The notes below the pieces were generated by a model. It made no database searches and was not told the origin of the DNA. It saw only the letters and a list, made by a program, of their open reading frames with translations. The position numbers and the translations under genes are program-made. 64,000 nucleotides of DNA from positions 1 to 64,000 of the forward strand of contig NZ_RQIH01000014.1 in assembly GCF_003939025.1 (NCBI RefSeq), given 5' to 3'. This DNA is from Rhizobium sophoriradicis. GTDB lineage: Bacteria > Pseudomonadota > Alphaproteobacteria > Rhizobiales > Rhizobiaceae. Within the stretch, counting starts at the first letter, position 1; each line of letters opens with the position of its first letter. Positions 16,046 through 25,929 of the stretch are shown one piece after another.

Positions 16046-18355
16046 ATGATGGACGTGCGGCGGGCAACCGTGGCCGGAGGACGGCTGCGTGTCGATTTTG
16101 ACGGGCTGAAAGCCTGGCGAGACAGCCTATCCGGTCACCCGACATCGGAGCCGCTCCTGCGTCATCTGCCGAAGGCAGAGCTGATCTTGAAGCGCGCCAT
16201 TCCGGCATTGATCATCGCCTTCCTCACCGTCGTCGCCGCCTCCCATTTCTTTGGCATGATGAGCGAATATAGCCGGCTGGAGGCTTCCGCCCGCCATGCC
16301 ACCGCGCTTTCGGCGGCGACGGCGTCGGCCGTATTTGCCGATACGGCCGACATTTTCGACAGTGGCGATATCGCGCAAGCGCAGGCCCGCCTCTCCAGGT
16401 ACCTGCCGCAGGACCGGCTTGATAACGGCGCCTTCGTGCTGCTGGTGCAGGCCAGCGGCAAGGTTTTTGCCGCAACGACCGCCGGGCTTTCGCATGTCGG
16501 CAGCAATGTCGGCGATTTCTTCCCCGAGGTCTCGGCGATCCGGCGTTTCGGCGATCGGGCCGGCGTCATCGAAACGACTATCGGCGGCGTGCCGCACTAT
16601 GCCGAGATCACGCTGATGGGCAATGCCGGCGGCTTCGTCGTCGCCGCCACCTCGCTTGAGGAGGTCGGCAGGCTCTGGCGCGAGGAGCTGGCGCTCAATG
16701 TCACGCTGTTTGCCGGCATCTCCTCGATCCTGCTCGTCATCCTCTATGCCTATTACACGCAGGTGAAGCGCGCCCGCGACGCCGATGACATCTTCCTGGA
16801 ATCGAACCTGCGCGTCGAGACGGCGCTGTCGCGCGGCCGTTGCGGCCTTTGGGACTTCGATTTCGAAAACCGGGAATTCTTCTGGTCGCGCTCGATGTAC
16901 GACATGCTCGGCCTGCCGGGCTCCGACAAGACGATGGGCTTCGGCGAAGCCGCGCGGCTGATGCATCCCGATGATGGCGGCCTCTACGAGATCGCCCGCG
17001 CCATCGCCAAGGGCCATTCCGGCCAGGTCGACCAGATCTTCCGCATGCGCCATGCCGGCGGCCACTATGTCTGGATGCGGGCGCGTGCTCAGGTGATCCG
17101 CAGCAATTCCGGCCGCATGCACCTGATCGGCATCGCCATGGACGTGACCGAACAGCACCGGCTCGCCCAGCGCTACGCGGAAGCCGATCAGCGCTTGGCC
17201 GACGCTATCGAATGCACCTCTGAGGCCTTCGTGCTCTGGGACAAGAACGACCGGCTCGTCATGTGCAACACGCATTTCCAGCAGGCCTACGGGCTGCCGG
17301 ACAGCGTGCTGGTGCCCGGCACCGAGCGTTCGATCGTCAATGCCGCCGCCGCCCGCCCAGTCATCGAGCGGCGGATCGCCGATGCCGACGGCTCCGGCTA
17401 TTCGCGCACGACGGAGGTGCAGCTCGCCGACGAGCGCTGGCTGCAGATCAACGAGCGGCGCACCCGCGACGGCGGCAAGGTGTCGGTCGGAACCGACATC
17501 ACGCTGATGAAGCGCCATCAGGAGCGGCTGCGGGAATCCGAACGGCGGCTGATGGCGACGATCGGCGATCTTTCCGCCTCGCGCCAGACGCTGGAAATCC
17601 AGAAGGCCGAGCTGTCGACGGCCAACGCCAACTATCAGGCGGAGAAGGAACGCGCCGAGGCCGCCAACAAGGCAAAGTCGGAATTCCTCGCCAACATGTC
17701 GCATGAGCTGCGCACGCCGCTGAACGCCATTCTCGGCTTCTCTGAAATCCTGCAGAACCAGATGTTCGGGCCGCTCGGCTCGTTGAAATACAACGAATAT
17801 GCCCGCGATATCCATGACAGCGGCAAACATCTGCTCAACGTCATCAACGACATCCTCGACATGTCGAAGATCGAGGCCGGCCATCTCCGGCTGCATTGCG
17901 AGCGCATCGACCTCGTGCCGCTGATCGAGGAAAGCCTGCGCTTCACCGCCATTCCGGCGGCGGAAAAGAACATCGTCATCGACCAGCGCATCTCCTCCGG
18001 CCTGACGCTGACGGCCGACCGCCGGGCAATGAAACAGGTGCTGCTCAACCTGCTCTCCAATGCGGTCAAGTTCACCGATAATGGCGGCCGCATCGCGGTG
18101 CGCACACGCCGCGTCGACGGCGCCGTCACCGTCACCATCGCCGACACCGGCATCGGCATCCCCCGCTCGGCGCTGTCGAAGATCGGCCAGCCCTTCGAAC
18201 AGGTTCAGAGCCAGTACGCCAAGAGCAAGGGCGGTTCCGGCCTCGGGCTTGCCATCTCGCGTTCGCTGACCGCGCTGCATGGCGGCCGCATGAAAATCCG
18301 CTCGCGCGAAGCGGTGGGCACGGTGATCTCGCTGCGCATCCCGGACGACGTTTAG
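16046..18355 (+). CDS. pleC: PAS-containing membrane sensor histidine kinase, PleC-like
   Basis: The 769-residue hybrid-free kinase has two membrane segments (about residues 51-73 and 218-238) around a periplasmic domain of about 145 residues. Two PAS domains (about 260-370 and 385-490), a short coiled coil, a HisKA domain (FLANMSHELRTPLNAILGFS, His near 552) and a HATPase (about 655-765, ending GGSGLGLAISRSL) follow. This architecture and length fit PleC, the DivK kinase/phosphatase. The order with glnE, a two-component pair, degP and cyc genes matches my recollection of the Sinorhizobium pleC neighbourhood. PdhS-family paralogues share the HisKA sequence, so the symbol is probable, not proven. 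The stop overlaps the convergent glnE stop by 4 bp. Confidence 0.75.
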   Translation: MMDVRRATVAGGRLRVDFDGLKAWRDSLSGHPTSEPLLRHLPKAELILKRAIPALIIAFLTVVAASHFFGMMSEYSRLEASARHATALSAATASAVFADTADIFDSGDIAQAQARLSRYLPQDRLDNGAFVLLVQASGKVFAATTAGLSHVGSNVGDFFPEVSAIRRFGDRAGVIETTIGGVPHYAEITLMGNAGGFVVAATSLEEVGRLWREELALNVTLFAGISSILLVILYAYYTQVKRARDADDIFLESNLRVETALSRGRCGLWDFDFENREFFWSRSMYDMLGLPGSDKTMGFGEAARLMHPDDGGLYEIARAIAKGHSGQVDQIFRMRHAGGHYVWMRARAQVIRSNSGRMHLIGIAMDVTEQHRLAQRYAEADQRLADAIECTSEAFVLWDKNDRLVMCNTHFQQAYGLPDSVLVPGTERSIVNAAAARPVIERRIADADGSGYSRTTEVQLADERWLQINERRTRDGGKVSVGTDITLMKRHQERLRESERRLMATIGDLSASRQTLEIQKAELSTANANYQAEKERAEAANKAKSEFLANMSHELRTPLNAILGFSEILQNQMFGPLGSLKYNEYARDIHDSGKHLLNVINDILDMSKIEAGHLRLHCERIDLVPLIEESLRFTAIPAAEKNIVIDQRISSGLTLTADRRAMKQVLLNLLSNAVKFTDNGGRIAVRTRRVDGAVTVTIADTGIGIPRSALSKIGQPFEQVQSQYAKSKGGSGLGLAISRSLTALHGGRMKIRSREAVGTVISLRIPDDV

Positions 18356-21309
18356 GCTTTGACCACACTCAGAAAAATCTTCCGAACCGCCTTCGAGAGC
18401 CGTTTCACTTCCCCCTCGAGCGTCCTGATATCGGGGCAGTCGCCGGCACGGCAGACGAGTTCGATGAGGCCGGCAGGCGCGTCGTTCGGATCGAACTCAC
18501 CGTCGATGCAGAGACGAATCAATTGCGACAGGCTGGTATAGAGCGCGAAGGCTTCAAGACAGGTGTCGAGATCGTCCGCGGCCAGCAGCCGGTCGCCGAG
18601 CAACTTCAGAGCCTCGCCGGTGCTCTTGCCGCTGACAGCAACGCCGACGCCCCTGGTTGGCGCGATCAACACCAGATACTGGGCGATGAATTCGAGATCG
18701 ATGACACCGCCGGGGATATGCTTCAGGTCCCACGGGCCCGAAGGCGGCTTTTCCTTGTCGATCAGTTCGCGCATCTCGGCCACGTCATGTGCCACCTTGA
18801 CGATATCGCGATCGGCCGACAGCACCTCGCGGATGACATGCTCCGCTTCGGCGATCAGGCTGTCATCGCCTGAGATCAGCCGGGCGCGGCTGAGCGCCAT
18901 ATGCTCCCAGGTCCAGGCCTCCTCGCGCTGATATTTGCCGAAGGCATTGATGCGGGTGGCGACCGGCCCCTTGTTGCCGGAGGGACGCAGCCGCATGTCG
19001 ACCTCATAGAGCACGCCTTCGGCCGTCGGCGCCGACAGGGCGGCGATCAGCCTCTGGGTGATGCGGGTGAAGTAGCGCGTCGCGTCGAGCGGCTTCGGCC
19101 CGTCGGATTCGGCGGCGGCGGCGTCATAATCATAAAGCAGGATCAGGTCGATGTCGGACCCCGCGGTCAGCTCGAAGCTGCCGAGCTTGCCCATGCCTGA
19201 TATGGCGATGCGGCCACCGGGATAATCGCCGTGCGCCGCCCGCATCTCGCTTGTCACGGCATCGAGTGCGGCTGATATGATGAGATCGGCGAGATGGGTG
19301 AAGGCGCGGGCGGCCATTGCGCCGTTGATTGCGCCGGTGAGCAGGCGGATGCCGATCAGGAAGCGCTGTTCGGCGGCGAAGATACGCAGCCGGTCGAGCA
19401 CCTCCTCATAATGGCGCGCCTGGACGAGCGAGCCGTTCAGACGCTCGCTCAGATAGTCGCGCGTCGGCAGTTCGGCCATCAGGCCTGGATCGAGCATGCC
19501 GTCGAAGACATGCGGCTTGGCGGCGATCACCTCGGCAAGCCGCGGCGCCGAGGACATGATGTTGACGATCAGCGACAGCAGCGCCGGATTGCTGCTAAGC
19601 AGCGAGAAGAGCTGGATGCCCGAGGGAAGGCCGGAGATGAAGCTGTCGAAGCGCAGCAGCGCCTCGTCGGCGCGCCTGCTTTCGCCGAAGACGCGCAGGA
19701 GCTCCGGCGCCAGCTCCGTCAGCCTTTCACGCGCCTCCACCGATTGCGTCGCGCGGTAGCGGCCGTAATGCCAGGTGCGGATGATGCGGGAAATGTCCGA
19801 CGGCCTGGTGAAGCCGAGCTTCTTCAAGGTCTCCAGCGTATCCGGATCGTCGCCCTGGCCGGTGAAGACCAGGTTTCCGGTTTCGGTGGAAAGCCTGCTC
19901 TCCTGCTCGAAGAGGCGGGCATAACGCCGCTCCACCGTCTTCAGCACGCCGACCAGGCGTTCGGAAAAGCTCGGCGTGTCGGTAAAGCCCATCATGAAAG
20001 CGATACGCTTGAGATCAGCGTCGGTCTCCGGCAGAAGATGGGTCTGCTCGTCGCGCACCATCTGGATGCGATGCTCGACGTCACGCAGGAACCAATAGGC
20101 CTCCGTCAGCTCATCGCGGGTCTCGGCGTCGATCCATTTCGCCTTGGTGAGCTCGCCGAGCGTCTCCTCCGTCGACCGGCCGCGCAGCGCCGGCATGCGG
20201 CCGCCGGCGATCAGCTGCTGGGTCTGGACGAAGAATTCGATCTCGCGGATGCCGCCGCGGCCGAGCTTGACATTATGGCCCTTCACCGCGATCGCGCCAT
20301 GGCCCTTATGCGCGTGGATCTGCCGCTTGATCGAATGGATATCGGCGATCGCCGCGTAATCGAGATATTTGCGGAAGACGAAAGGCGAAAGCCCGCGCAG
20401 GAACTCCCCGCCAGCGGCGAGGTCGCCGGCCACTGCGCGCGCCTTGATGAAGGCCGCCCGCTCCCAGTTCTGGCCCCTGCCCTCGTAATAGATCATCGCC
20501 GCATCGACCGGAATCGCCAGCGGCGTCGAGCCGGGATCGGGGCGCAATCGCAAATCGCTGCGGAAGACATAACCATCCGCGGTGCGCTCCTGCAGGATGC
20601 GCACTAGCCGGCGCATCATCCTCGGGAACACCTCGATAGCGTCATCTGGGTCGGGCACGATGCCGGCCTGTTCGTCGAAAAAGACGACGAGGTCGATATC
20701 GGAGGAATAGTTGAGCTCGCAGGCGCCGAGTTTGCCCATGCCGAGCACGATCAGCCCCGAGCCCTCGCTCGGCTTTGCCGGATCCCGCAGCCTGACTTTT
20801 CCGCTTTCATGCGCCGCCAGCAGCAGATGGTCGATTGCAGCGGCGACAGAGGCTTCGGCGAGCTCGCTCAGCCAGCCGGTCGTGGCCCGACCATCGACGA
20901 TGCGCGAGAGATCGGCGAGTGCGACGAGGAAGGCAGCCTTGCGCTTGATGATGCGCAGCCTGCTCATCACCACCGATTCCGCCGGCGTCGCCCCCTCGCC
21001 GTCCGGCCGCCAGCAGTCTCGCGCTTCAGCGATCAGCGCTTCGATCTGCGGCTCCAAGGGTTGCGTGATGGCGCCGGCGAGGATGGCCGGGTCGAGATTG
21101 ACGATTTCGCGCAGGTAGGGCGACAGCGTCAGCACGGCGGCGATGAAATCGCGCAGCCCCCCTTCGCTCTTCAGCATCGCGGCGACTGACGGCTCGCTTT
21201 TGCCGGCCTGCTGAAGATCGCTCAGCGCCAGCTTCAACTCCGTCTGGCTCAGCGGACGCAGCAGCCCTTCGGCGACGTCCTTCAGGCCATGCGTCGATTT
21301 CGTCAGCAT
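18352..21309 (-). CDS. glnE: Bifunctional glutamine synthetase adenylyltransferase/adenylyl-removing enzyme
   Basis: The 985-residue protein has two nucleotidyltransferase halves. The N-terminal adenylyl-removing half carries SSDIDLVVFFDE near residues 202-213, and the C-terminal adenylylating half carries GSDIDLILLYDYD near 717-729; helical linkers and ALSRARLISGD-type motifs accompany them. It adenylylates or deadenylylates glutamine synthetase in response to PII and glutamine, controlling nitrogen assimilation. AGGGAGAGCC precedes ATG 21309. It lies 135 bp after the HK gene in the same orientation and overlaps the stop of the convergent PleC-like gene. Both active-site motifs are complete, so dual activity is expected. 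Confidence 0.97.
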   Translation of the reverse strand: MLTKSTHGLKDVAEGLLRPLSQTELKLALSDLQQAGKSEPSVAAMLKSEGGLRDFIAAVLTLSPYLREIVNLDPAILAGAITQPLEPQIEALIAEARDCWRPDGEGATPAESVVMSRLRIIKRKAAFLVALADLSRIVDGRATTGWLSELAEASVAAAIDHLLLAAHESGKVRLRDPAKPSEGSGLIVLGMGKLGACELNYSSDIDLVVFFDEQAGIVPDPDDAIEVFPRMMRRLVRILQERTADGYVFRSDLRLRPDPGSTPLAIPVDAAMIYYEGRGQNWERAAFIKARAVAGDLAAGGEFLRGLSPFVFRKYLDYAAIADIHSIKRQIHAHKGHGAIAVKGHNVKLGRGGIREIEFFVQTQQLIAGGRMPALRGRSTEETLGELTKAKWIDAETRDELTEAYWFLRDVEHRIQMVRDEQTHLLPETDADLKRIAFMMGFTDTPSFSERLVGVLKTVERRYARLFEQESRLSTETGNLVFTGQGDDPDTLETLKKLGFTRPSDISRIIRTWHYGRYRATQSVEARERLTELAPELLRVFGESRRADEALLRFDSFISGLPSGIQLFSLLSSNPALLSLIVNIMSSAPRLAEVIAAKPHVFDGMLDPGLMAELPTRDYLSERLNGSLVQARHYEEVLDRLRIFAAEQRFLIGIRLLTGAINGAMAARAFTHLADLIISAALDAVTSEMRAAHGDYPGGRIAISGMGKLGSFELTAGSDIDLILLYDYDAAAAESDGPKPLDATRYFTRITQRLIAALSAPTAEGVLYEVDMRLRPSGNKGPVATRINAFGKYQREEAWTWEHMALSRARLISGDDSLIAEAEHVIREVLSADRDIVKVAHDVAEMRELIDKEKPPSGPWDLKHIPGGVIDLEFIAQYLVLIAPTRGVGVAVSGKSTGEALKLLGDRLLAADDLDTCLEAFALYTSLSQLIRLCIDGEFDPNDAPAGLIELVCRAGDCPDIRTLEGEVKRLSKAVRKIFLSVVKA

Positions 21310-21444
21310 AGGCTCTCCCTGGCTTTGGAGCGGAGGAAACGGCCGCCAGAATCACGGCCCCGCCGCTCGATCGGGATTAAACTAGGGTCTCGGCGCCAAA
21401 CCGCCAATACGCGATTCAACCGATCGTGTTTCCGCACAAGTGGT

Positions 21445-22857
21445 TCAGGCAGCCTTGGCCGGGAAGATCATGCTGACGGTCAGTCCGCGCTGTTCCGGCT
21501 TGTCGGGATTGGTATCGGAGAGCTCCAGCCGGCCGTTGTGCAGTTCCATCACCGCCTCCACCAGCGAAAGTCCGAGCCCCGTGCCCGGTTTCGAGCGGCT
21601 TTCGTCGAGGCGGACGAAGCGCTTCACCACGTCGTCGCGCCGATCGGCCGGTACGCCCGGCCCGTGGTCTGCCACCGACAGGCAGATGCCATCCGGGCGG
21701 CGGGCAAGCTTCAGCGACACCTCGCCCGCCCCTTTAGTATCGGAGGAGTATTTGATCGCATTGTCGAGCAGATTGAAGATCGCCTGGCCGATTAGCTCGC
21801 GATTCCCCTGCACCTCGATTCCGGGTTCGACGCTGGCGCTCAAGCCAAGTCCGGCCTCTTCTGCCGCCGGCTCGTAAAGCTCGGCGCTGTCGGAAACAAT
21901 GGCCGACAGCTCGACCGGCGACATCTCCGCGGCGACCGATCCAGCCTCGACGCGGGAGATCATCAGCAGCGCGTTGAAGGTGCGGATCAGCTGGTCCGAT
22001 TCGGAAATGATGCCTTCGAGTGCTGCGCGCCGCGTATCGCCGTCAGTCATATCGAGGGCGTCGGCGGCCTTATTGCGCAGCCGCGTCAGCGGCGTCTTGA
22101 GATCGTGGGCGATGTTGTCGGAGACCTGCCGCAGACCTTCGTTCAGCTTCTCGATGCGTTCGAGCATGGTATTCAAAGACATCGACAGCCGGTCGAATTC
22201 GTCGCCGGACCCGCCAACCGGCAGGCGCTGCGACAGATCGCCTGCCATGATCTTCTTGCTCGCATCCGACATACGGTCGATGCGTTTCAGCGCGTTGCGG
22301 CCAATGCCGAACCAAATGATGATCGCGCCTAGACCCATGATCGCCAAAGCGACCATCAGCGCCTGGCGCACCAGCAACCGGAAACGCTCTGGATCGCCGA
22401 GGTCGCGGCCGACGAGAATTCTTAAGCCGTTGTCGAGCACGAAAATATTGGCGATCGCCTTGTGCCGGCGCTCAACACCTCCACCGTCCGTATAACGCTG
22501 ATAGGCGAAGGGGGCCGAGATCCAGCCGACTTCCTCGAAGACACCCGGCTGCACCGAAGCGACATTGCCGGCGAGAATATCGCCCGAGGGACCGGCGATG
22601 ATGTAGAGATTGGCCCCGGGCTGGCGGGCGCGCCGCTCCATGGTGCGCAGCAGAAGGTTCATACCGCCGGTGTCATAGGCGCGCTGCACCTGCTCCACCT
22701 CCTGCCTGACGGCATCGCGGATCTGGCCCGTCAGCAGCCGTTCCGACATCGCCGTCACATAGAAGACGAGCGTCGCGGCGCAGATTGCGAAAAGCAGAAT
22801 GTAAAGTGCCGAAAGTCGGACTGCAGTGGACTTGAAGAGAACCCTGAAGCGGCTCAT
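21445..22857 (-). CDS. Sensor histidine kinase partnered with OmpR-type regulator
   Basis: The 470-residue kinase has membrane segments near 13-35 and 165-188 enclosing a periplasmic sensor region of about 130 residues. A HAMP domain (about 185-240), HisKA (SDNIAHDLKTPLTRLRNKA, His near 248) and HATPase (GLGLSLVEAVMELHNG near the end) follow. The ATG overlaps the upstream response regulator stop by 4 bp, so the pair is translationally coupled. The position next to degP suggests an envelope-stress role by analogy with other DegP-linked systems. That is inference; the signal is unknown. Confidence 0.9.
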   Translation of the reverse strand: MSRFRVLFKSTAVRLSALYILLFAICAATLVFYVTAMSERLLTGQIRDAVRQEVEQVQRAYDTGGMNLLLRTMERRARQPGANLYIIAGPSGDILAGNVASVQPGVFEEVGWISAPFAYQRYTDGGGVERRHKAIANIFVLDNGLRILVGRDLGDPERFRLLVRQALMVALAIMGLGAIIIWFGIGRNALKRIDRMSDASKKIMAGDLSQRLPVGGSGDEFDRLSMSLNTMLERIEKLNEGLRQVSDNIAHDLKTPLTRLRNKAADALDMTDGDTRRAALEGIISESDQLIRTFNALLMISRVEAGSVAAEMSPVELSAIVSDSAELYEPAAEEAGLGLSASVEPGIEVQGNRELIGQAIFNLLDNAIKYSSDTKGAGEVSLKLARRPDGICLSVADHGPGVPADRRDDVVKRFVRLDESRSKPGTGLGLSLVEAVMELHNGRLELSDTNPDKPEQRGLTVSMIFPAKAA

Positions 22858-23600
22858 CCCTCGTCCTTGATCATGTACCCCGCGCCCCGGATGGTTTTCA
22901 GGAGCGGCTGGCTGAAGTCCTTCTCGATCTTCGAGCGCAGGCGCGAGACATGGACGTCGATGACGTTGGTCTGCGGGTCGAAGTGATAGTCCCAGACGTT
23001 TTCGAGCAGCATGGTGCGGGTCACCACCTGGCCGGCATTCTTCATCAGATATTCAAGCAGGCGGAATTCACGCGGCTGTAGCGGGATTTCCTTGCCGCCG
23101 CGGCGCACTTCATGGGAGAGCCGGTCGAGTTCGAGGTCGCCGACGCGATAGATAACGTCCTGCTCCGGCGTACCCTTGCGGCGGCCGAGCACCTCGACAC
23201 GGGCCAGCAATTCGCTGAAGGCATAAGGCTTCGGCAGGTAATCGTCGCCGCCGGCACGAAGACCGGTCACCCGGTCATCGACTTGGCCAAGCGCGGAGAG
23301 GATGAGCACCGGCGTATGAATGCCCTTGCGGCGCAGCTCACTGATGACGGAAAGACCGTCGCGGCGCGGCAGCATGCGGTCGATGACGATGACGTCATAG
23401 GTATTTTCCGATCCCATGAACAGGCCGCTCTCGCCGTCGCTGGCATGGTCGGCGACAATGCCAGCCTCGCGAAAGGCTTTCGTAAGGTAGGCCGCGGCTT
23501 CGAGATCATCTTCGATGATGAGAATCTTCATGCGGCCGACATTACCCACCGGCTGCGTTTCGGCAAGGCTCAAAGCATCTGGCTGCGGAGCGGCGCTCAT
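22854..23600 (-). CDS. OmpR/PhoB-family response regulator
   Basis: The receiver and winged-helix protein shows an acidic pocket (IIEDD), phospho-acceptor Asp in VIVIDRMLPRRDG and Lys in YLPKPYAFSELLARV. The C-terminal DNA-binding domain contains LQPREFRLLEYLMKNAGQVVTRTML and TIRGAGYMI. The receiver core starts at ATG 23531, but the ATG at 23600 has an AAGGA with good spacing and adds a 23-residue leader, so 23600 is preferred cautiously. The gene follows degP after a GAAA-loop hairpin and is coupled to its kinase. Target genes are not indicated. Confidence 0.9.
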   Translation of the reverse strand: MSAAPQPDALSLAETQPVGNVGRMKILIIEDDLEAAAYLTKAFREAGIVADHASDGESGLFMGSENTYDVIVIDRMLPRRDGLSVISELRRKGIHTPVLILSALGQVDDRVTGLRAGGDDYLPKPYAFSELLARVEVLGRRKGTPEQDVIYRVGDLELDRLSHEVRRGGKEIPLQPREFRLLEYLMKNAGQVVTRTMLLENVWDYHFDPQTNVIDVHVSRLRSKIEKDFSQPLLKTIRGAGYMIKDEG

Positions 23601-23630
23601 CGCGATCATCCTTCAAAAATCAGAACAATC

Positions 23631-23660
23631 GAGCCGCGCGGAGTTTCCTCCGCACGGCTC
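23631..23660 (-). terminator. GNRA-capped hairpin between degP and response regulator gene
   Basis: On the minus strand, GAGCCGTGCGGAG and CTCCGCGCGGCTC pair over 13 positions with one mismatch around a GAAA tetraloop, followed by GATTGTTCTGATTTTT. It starts 15 bp beyond the degP stop. It is probably a degP terminator or attenuator, making readthrough into the regulator gene partial. The T-run is discontinuous. Confidence 0.65.
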
Positions 23661-23674
23661 CCGTTTTTCGCGGA

Positions 23675-25261
23675 TCAGCCCTGGCCGTTGATCGGCAGAG
23701 CGACGAAACGGCTTCCTTCGCTCGACTGAATCTGGAAGAGCGCCCGGGTGCGGCCGTCCTTCTTGGCCTGGTTCAGCACCTTGACGACATCGGCGGGGGT
23801 GGAGACTTCCTGGTTGTTGACCGAGGTGATCTTCTCGCCTTCCTTGATGCCCTTGTCGGCAGCGTCGGAGTCCGGGTCGATGCCGGTGATCGCCAAGCCC
23901 TTGCCGTCATCGGAAGGGCCGACCGTCAGCCCAAGATCGGCGAGCGCCTTCTCGGACGCCGGCGCCTCGGGCTGCTGCGGCTGGTTGTTGTCATCGGCGC
24001 TAGCATCCTTCTGGTCGGCGGGCAGAGTGCCGAGTTCGACCTGGAGAGACTGCGCCTTGCCGGCGCGCCAGACCGAAAGTTCAACCTTGCTGCCCGGCTG
24101 CATCGCACCGATGCGGCGGCTGAGATCGCGCGCATCCTTGATGGTTTCGCCATTCAGGGCGGTGACGACGTCGCCGGCCTTCATGCCGGCCTTATCGCCC
24201 GGTGATCCCGCCTGCGGGGCGACGACCAGGGCGCCGCTCGGCTCGGAAAGGCCGATCGATTCAGCGATGTCCTTGGTCACCGGCTGGATTTGGACACCGA
24301 GCCAGCCGCGTGAAACCTGGCCGTCCTTCATCAGATCGGCGACGACATCCCTGGCGGTCGAGGCGGGTATGGCGAAGGCGATGCCGACGCTGCCGCCGGA
24401 CGGCGAGAAGATCGCCGTGTTGATGCCGACGACTTCGCCGCTGAGGTTGAAGGTCGGACCGCCTGAGTTGCCGCGGTTCACGGCCGCATCCACCTGCAGG
24501 TAATCGTCATAGGGGCCGGAGCCGATATCGCGGCCGCGGGCCGAGACGATGCCTGCTGTGACCGTGCCGCCGAGGCCGAAGGGGTTGCCGACGGCGACGA
24601 CCCAGTCGCCGACGCGGACATTGTTGTCGTCGGCCCAGTTGACATAGGTGAACTTCTTGCCCTTGCCGTCGACCTTCAAGACGGCGAGGTCGGTGCGCGG
24701 ATCCTTGCCGATCAGCTTGGCATCGAGTTCGGTGCCGTCATTCATCACGGCGACGAAGGCCTGACCGTCGGAAACCACGTGGTTGTTGGTGACGATGTAG
24801 CCATCCTCGGAGATGAAGAAGCCGGAGCCCTGAGCGACCGGACGCAGACGGCCCTTGCCGGGGCCATTCGGACCGCCGGGGCCATTCTGGCCAAAGCGCC
24901 GCTGATGGCCTTGCTGGTCGTTCGGATCCTGGCCGAACTGGCGGAAGAAGCGCTTCAGCGGATGATCGTCAGGCAGATCATCGAAGCCGCGGCCGTTGAA
25001 ATCGAAGGAGAAGCCGTCATTGTTGTCGGCGACGGGATTGACCCGGTTTTCGACGCGAACGGACACGACGGCGGGCGACACGGCATCGACGACATTGGCG
25101 AAGCTCGGAACGGCAGGCGCCTGAACCTTGACGGCTTCGGCATAAGACCGGGTGATTTCGAGCGGAACGCCGGTCGCGAGCACAGCGGCTGCGATACCGG
25201 CGACGGTAGAAGCCTTGAGCACAGTGGCGAGGGACGGACGTCCGTTGAAATTCTTCAGCAT
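23675..25261 (-). CDS. degP: Periplasmic serine protease DegP/HtrA with two PDZ domains
   Basis: The 528-residue protein begins at ATG 25261 (AGAAGGTG upstream) with a basic N-terminus and hydrophobic stretch consistent with export. The triad is intact: His in YIVTNNHVVSDG, Asp in DPRTDLAVLKV and Ser in NRGNSGGPTFN. Two PDZ domains occupy roughly residues 300-400 and 430-520. A Gly/Gln/Arg-rich segment around residues 85-125 occupies the LA-loop region. DegP degrades or refolds damaged periplasmic proteins. It lies between cycL and a two-component pair, an arrangement I recall from Sinorhizobium. Confidence 0.95.
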   Translation of the reverse strand: MLKNFNGRPSLATVLKASTVAGIAAAVLATGVPLEITRSYAEAVKVQAPAVPSFANVVDAVSPAVVSVRVENRVNPVADNNDGFSFDFNGRGFDDLPDDHPLKRFFRQFGQDPNDQQGHQRRFGQNGPGGPNGPGKGRLRPVAQGSGFFISEDGYIVTNNHVVSDGQAFVAVMNDGTELDAKLIGKDPRTDLAVLKVDGKGKKFTYVNWADDNNVRVGDWVVAVGNPFGLGGTVTAGIVSARGRDIGSGPYDDYLQVDAAVNRGNSGGPTFNLSGEVVGINTAIFSPSGGSVGIAFAIPASTARDVVADLMKDGQVSRGWLGVQIQPVTKDIAESIGLSEPSGALVVAPQAGSPGDKAGMKAGDVVTALNGETIKDARDLSRRIGAMQPGSKVELSVWRAGKAQSLQVELGTLPADQKDASADDNNQPQQPEAPASEKALADLGLTVGPSDDGKGLAITGIDPDSDAADKGIKEGEKITSVNNQEVSTPADVVKVLNQAKKDGRTRALFQIQSSEGSRFVALPINGQG

Positions 25262-25466
25262 TGGAGCACCTTCTCTTGTTCTTGGATCTTCAGACCGGCA
25301 GCGCCGGATCAGTCGATGCGTCAAGATATAGGATGGCGCACCTTACTGCGAACTGTCCGGCCAATGAAAAATTGGTAATGTTTGGAATATTTCTGGCCGT
25401 TACTGCGCCCGGCCCTTCCCTGGGGTGTCCAAAGGATTCGGAAATATTCACCGGCTCGACGGGTTG

Positions 25467-25928
25467 TTATTTCTTTAGAAGCTCGTTCAGCCTCGCCTGT
25501 TCTTCCGGCGTCAGCTTGCTTCCCGTCGGCTTGCCGACCCTCTTGCGGGCAAAGATGACCAATGACAGACCGCCGGCGAGCACCAGCAGCACCGGCGCGC
25601 CCCATAGCAGCACGGTCTTCGGATTGAATCGCGGCTTCAGCAGCACGAATTCGCCGTAGCGCGAGACGATGTAGTCCAGCACTTCCTCGTCGCTGTCGCC
25701 GTCCTTGATGCGCTCGCGCACCAAGAGGCGCAGGTCTTTCGCCAGTTCGGCATTGGAATCGTCGATCGACTGGTTCTGGCAGACCATGCAGCGCAGTTCG
25801 GCCGAAAGGGTTCGGGCGCGCGCCTCCAGCGCCGGATCGGCCAGCACCTCGTCGGGATTGACGGCGAAGGCGGAGAAGGGTGTGAAGAGGGTGAAGAGAA
25901 TGACGAGGAGCTGTGAGAGAAGCCGCAT
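25467..25928 (-). CDS. cycL: Cytochrome c maturation protein CcmH/CycL
   Basis: The 153-residue membrane-anchored thioredoxin-like protein has a signal/anchor (residues 1-22), redox motif LRCMVCQNQS with Cys47 and Cys50, and a C-terminal membrane helix (about 102-123). CcmH/CycL reduces or holds the apocytochrome CxxCH motif for heme ligation in the periplasm. ATG 25928 is chosen because this yields a normal signal sequence; reading further upstream would translate a RIME repeat. Unlike cycH, J and K, which overlap each other by 4 bp, cycL is separated from cycK by 179 bp filled by that repeat. Confidence 0.94.
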   Translation of the reverse strand: MRLLSQLLVILFTLFTPFSAFAVNPDEVLADPALEARARTLSAELRCMVCQNQSIDDSNAELAKDLRLLVRERIKDGDSDEEVLDYIVSRYGEFVLLKPRFNPKTVLLWGAPVLLVLAGGLSLVIFARKRVGKPTGSKLTPEEQARLNELLKK

Positions 25929-25929
25929 T

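Noticed and set aside
16127..18280. Open frame of 717 codons on the minus strand antisense to the PleC-like gene
   Set aside because: It is a mirror of strong third-position GC bias in the real gene; its translation is Arg/Gly/Ala/Asp-rich with no domain, and the plus-strand frame carries complete PAS, HisKA and HATPase motifs.
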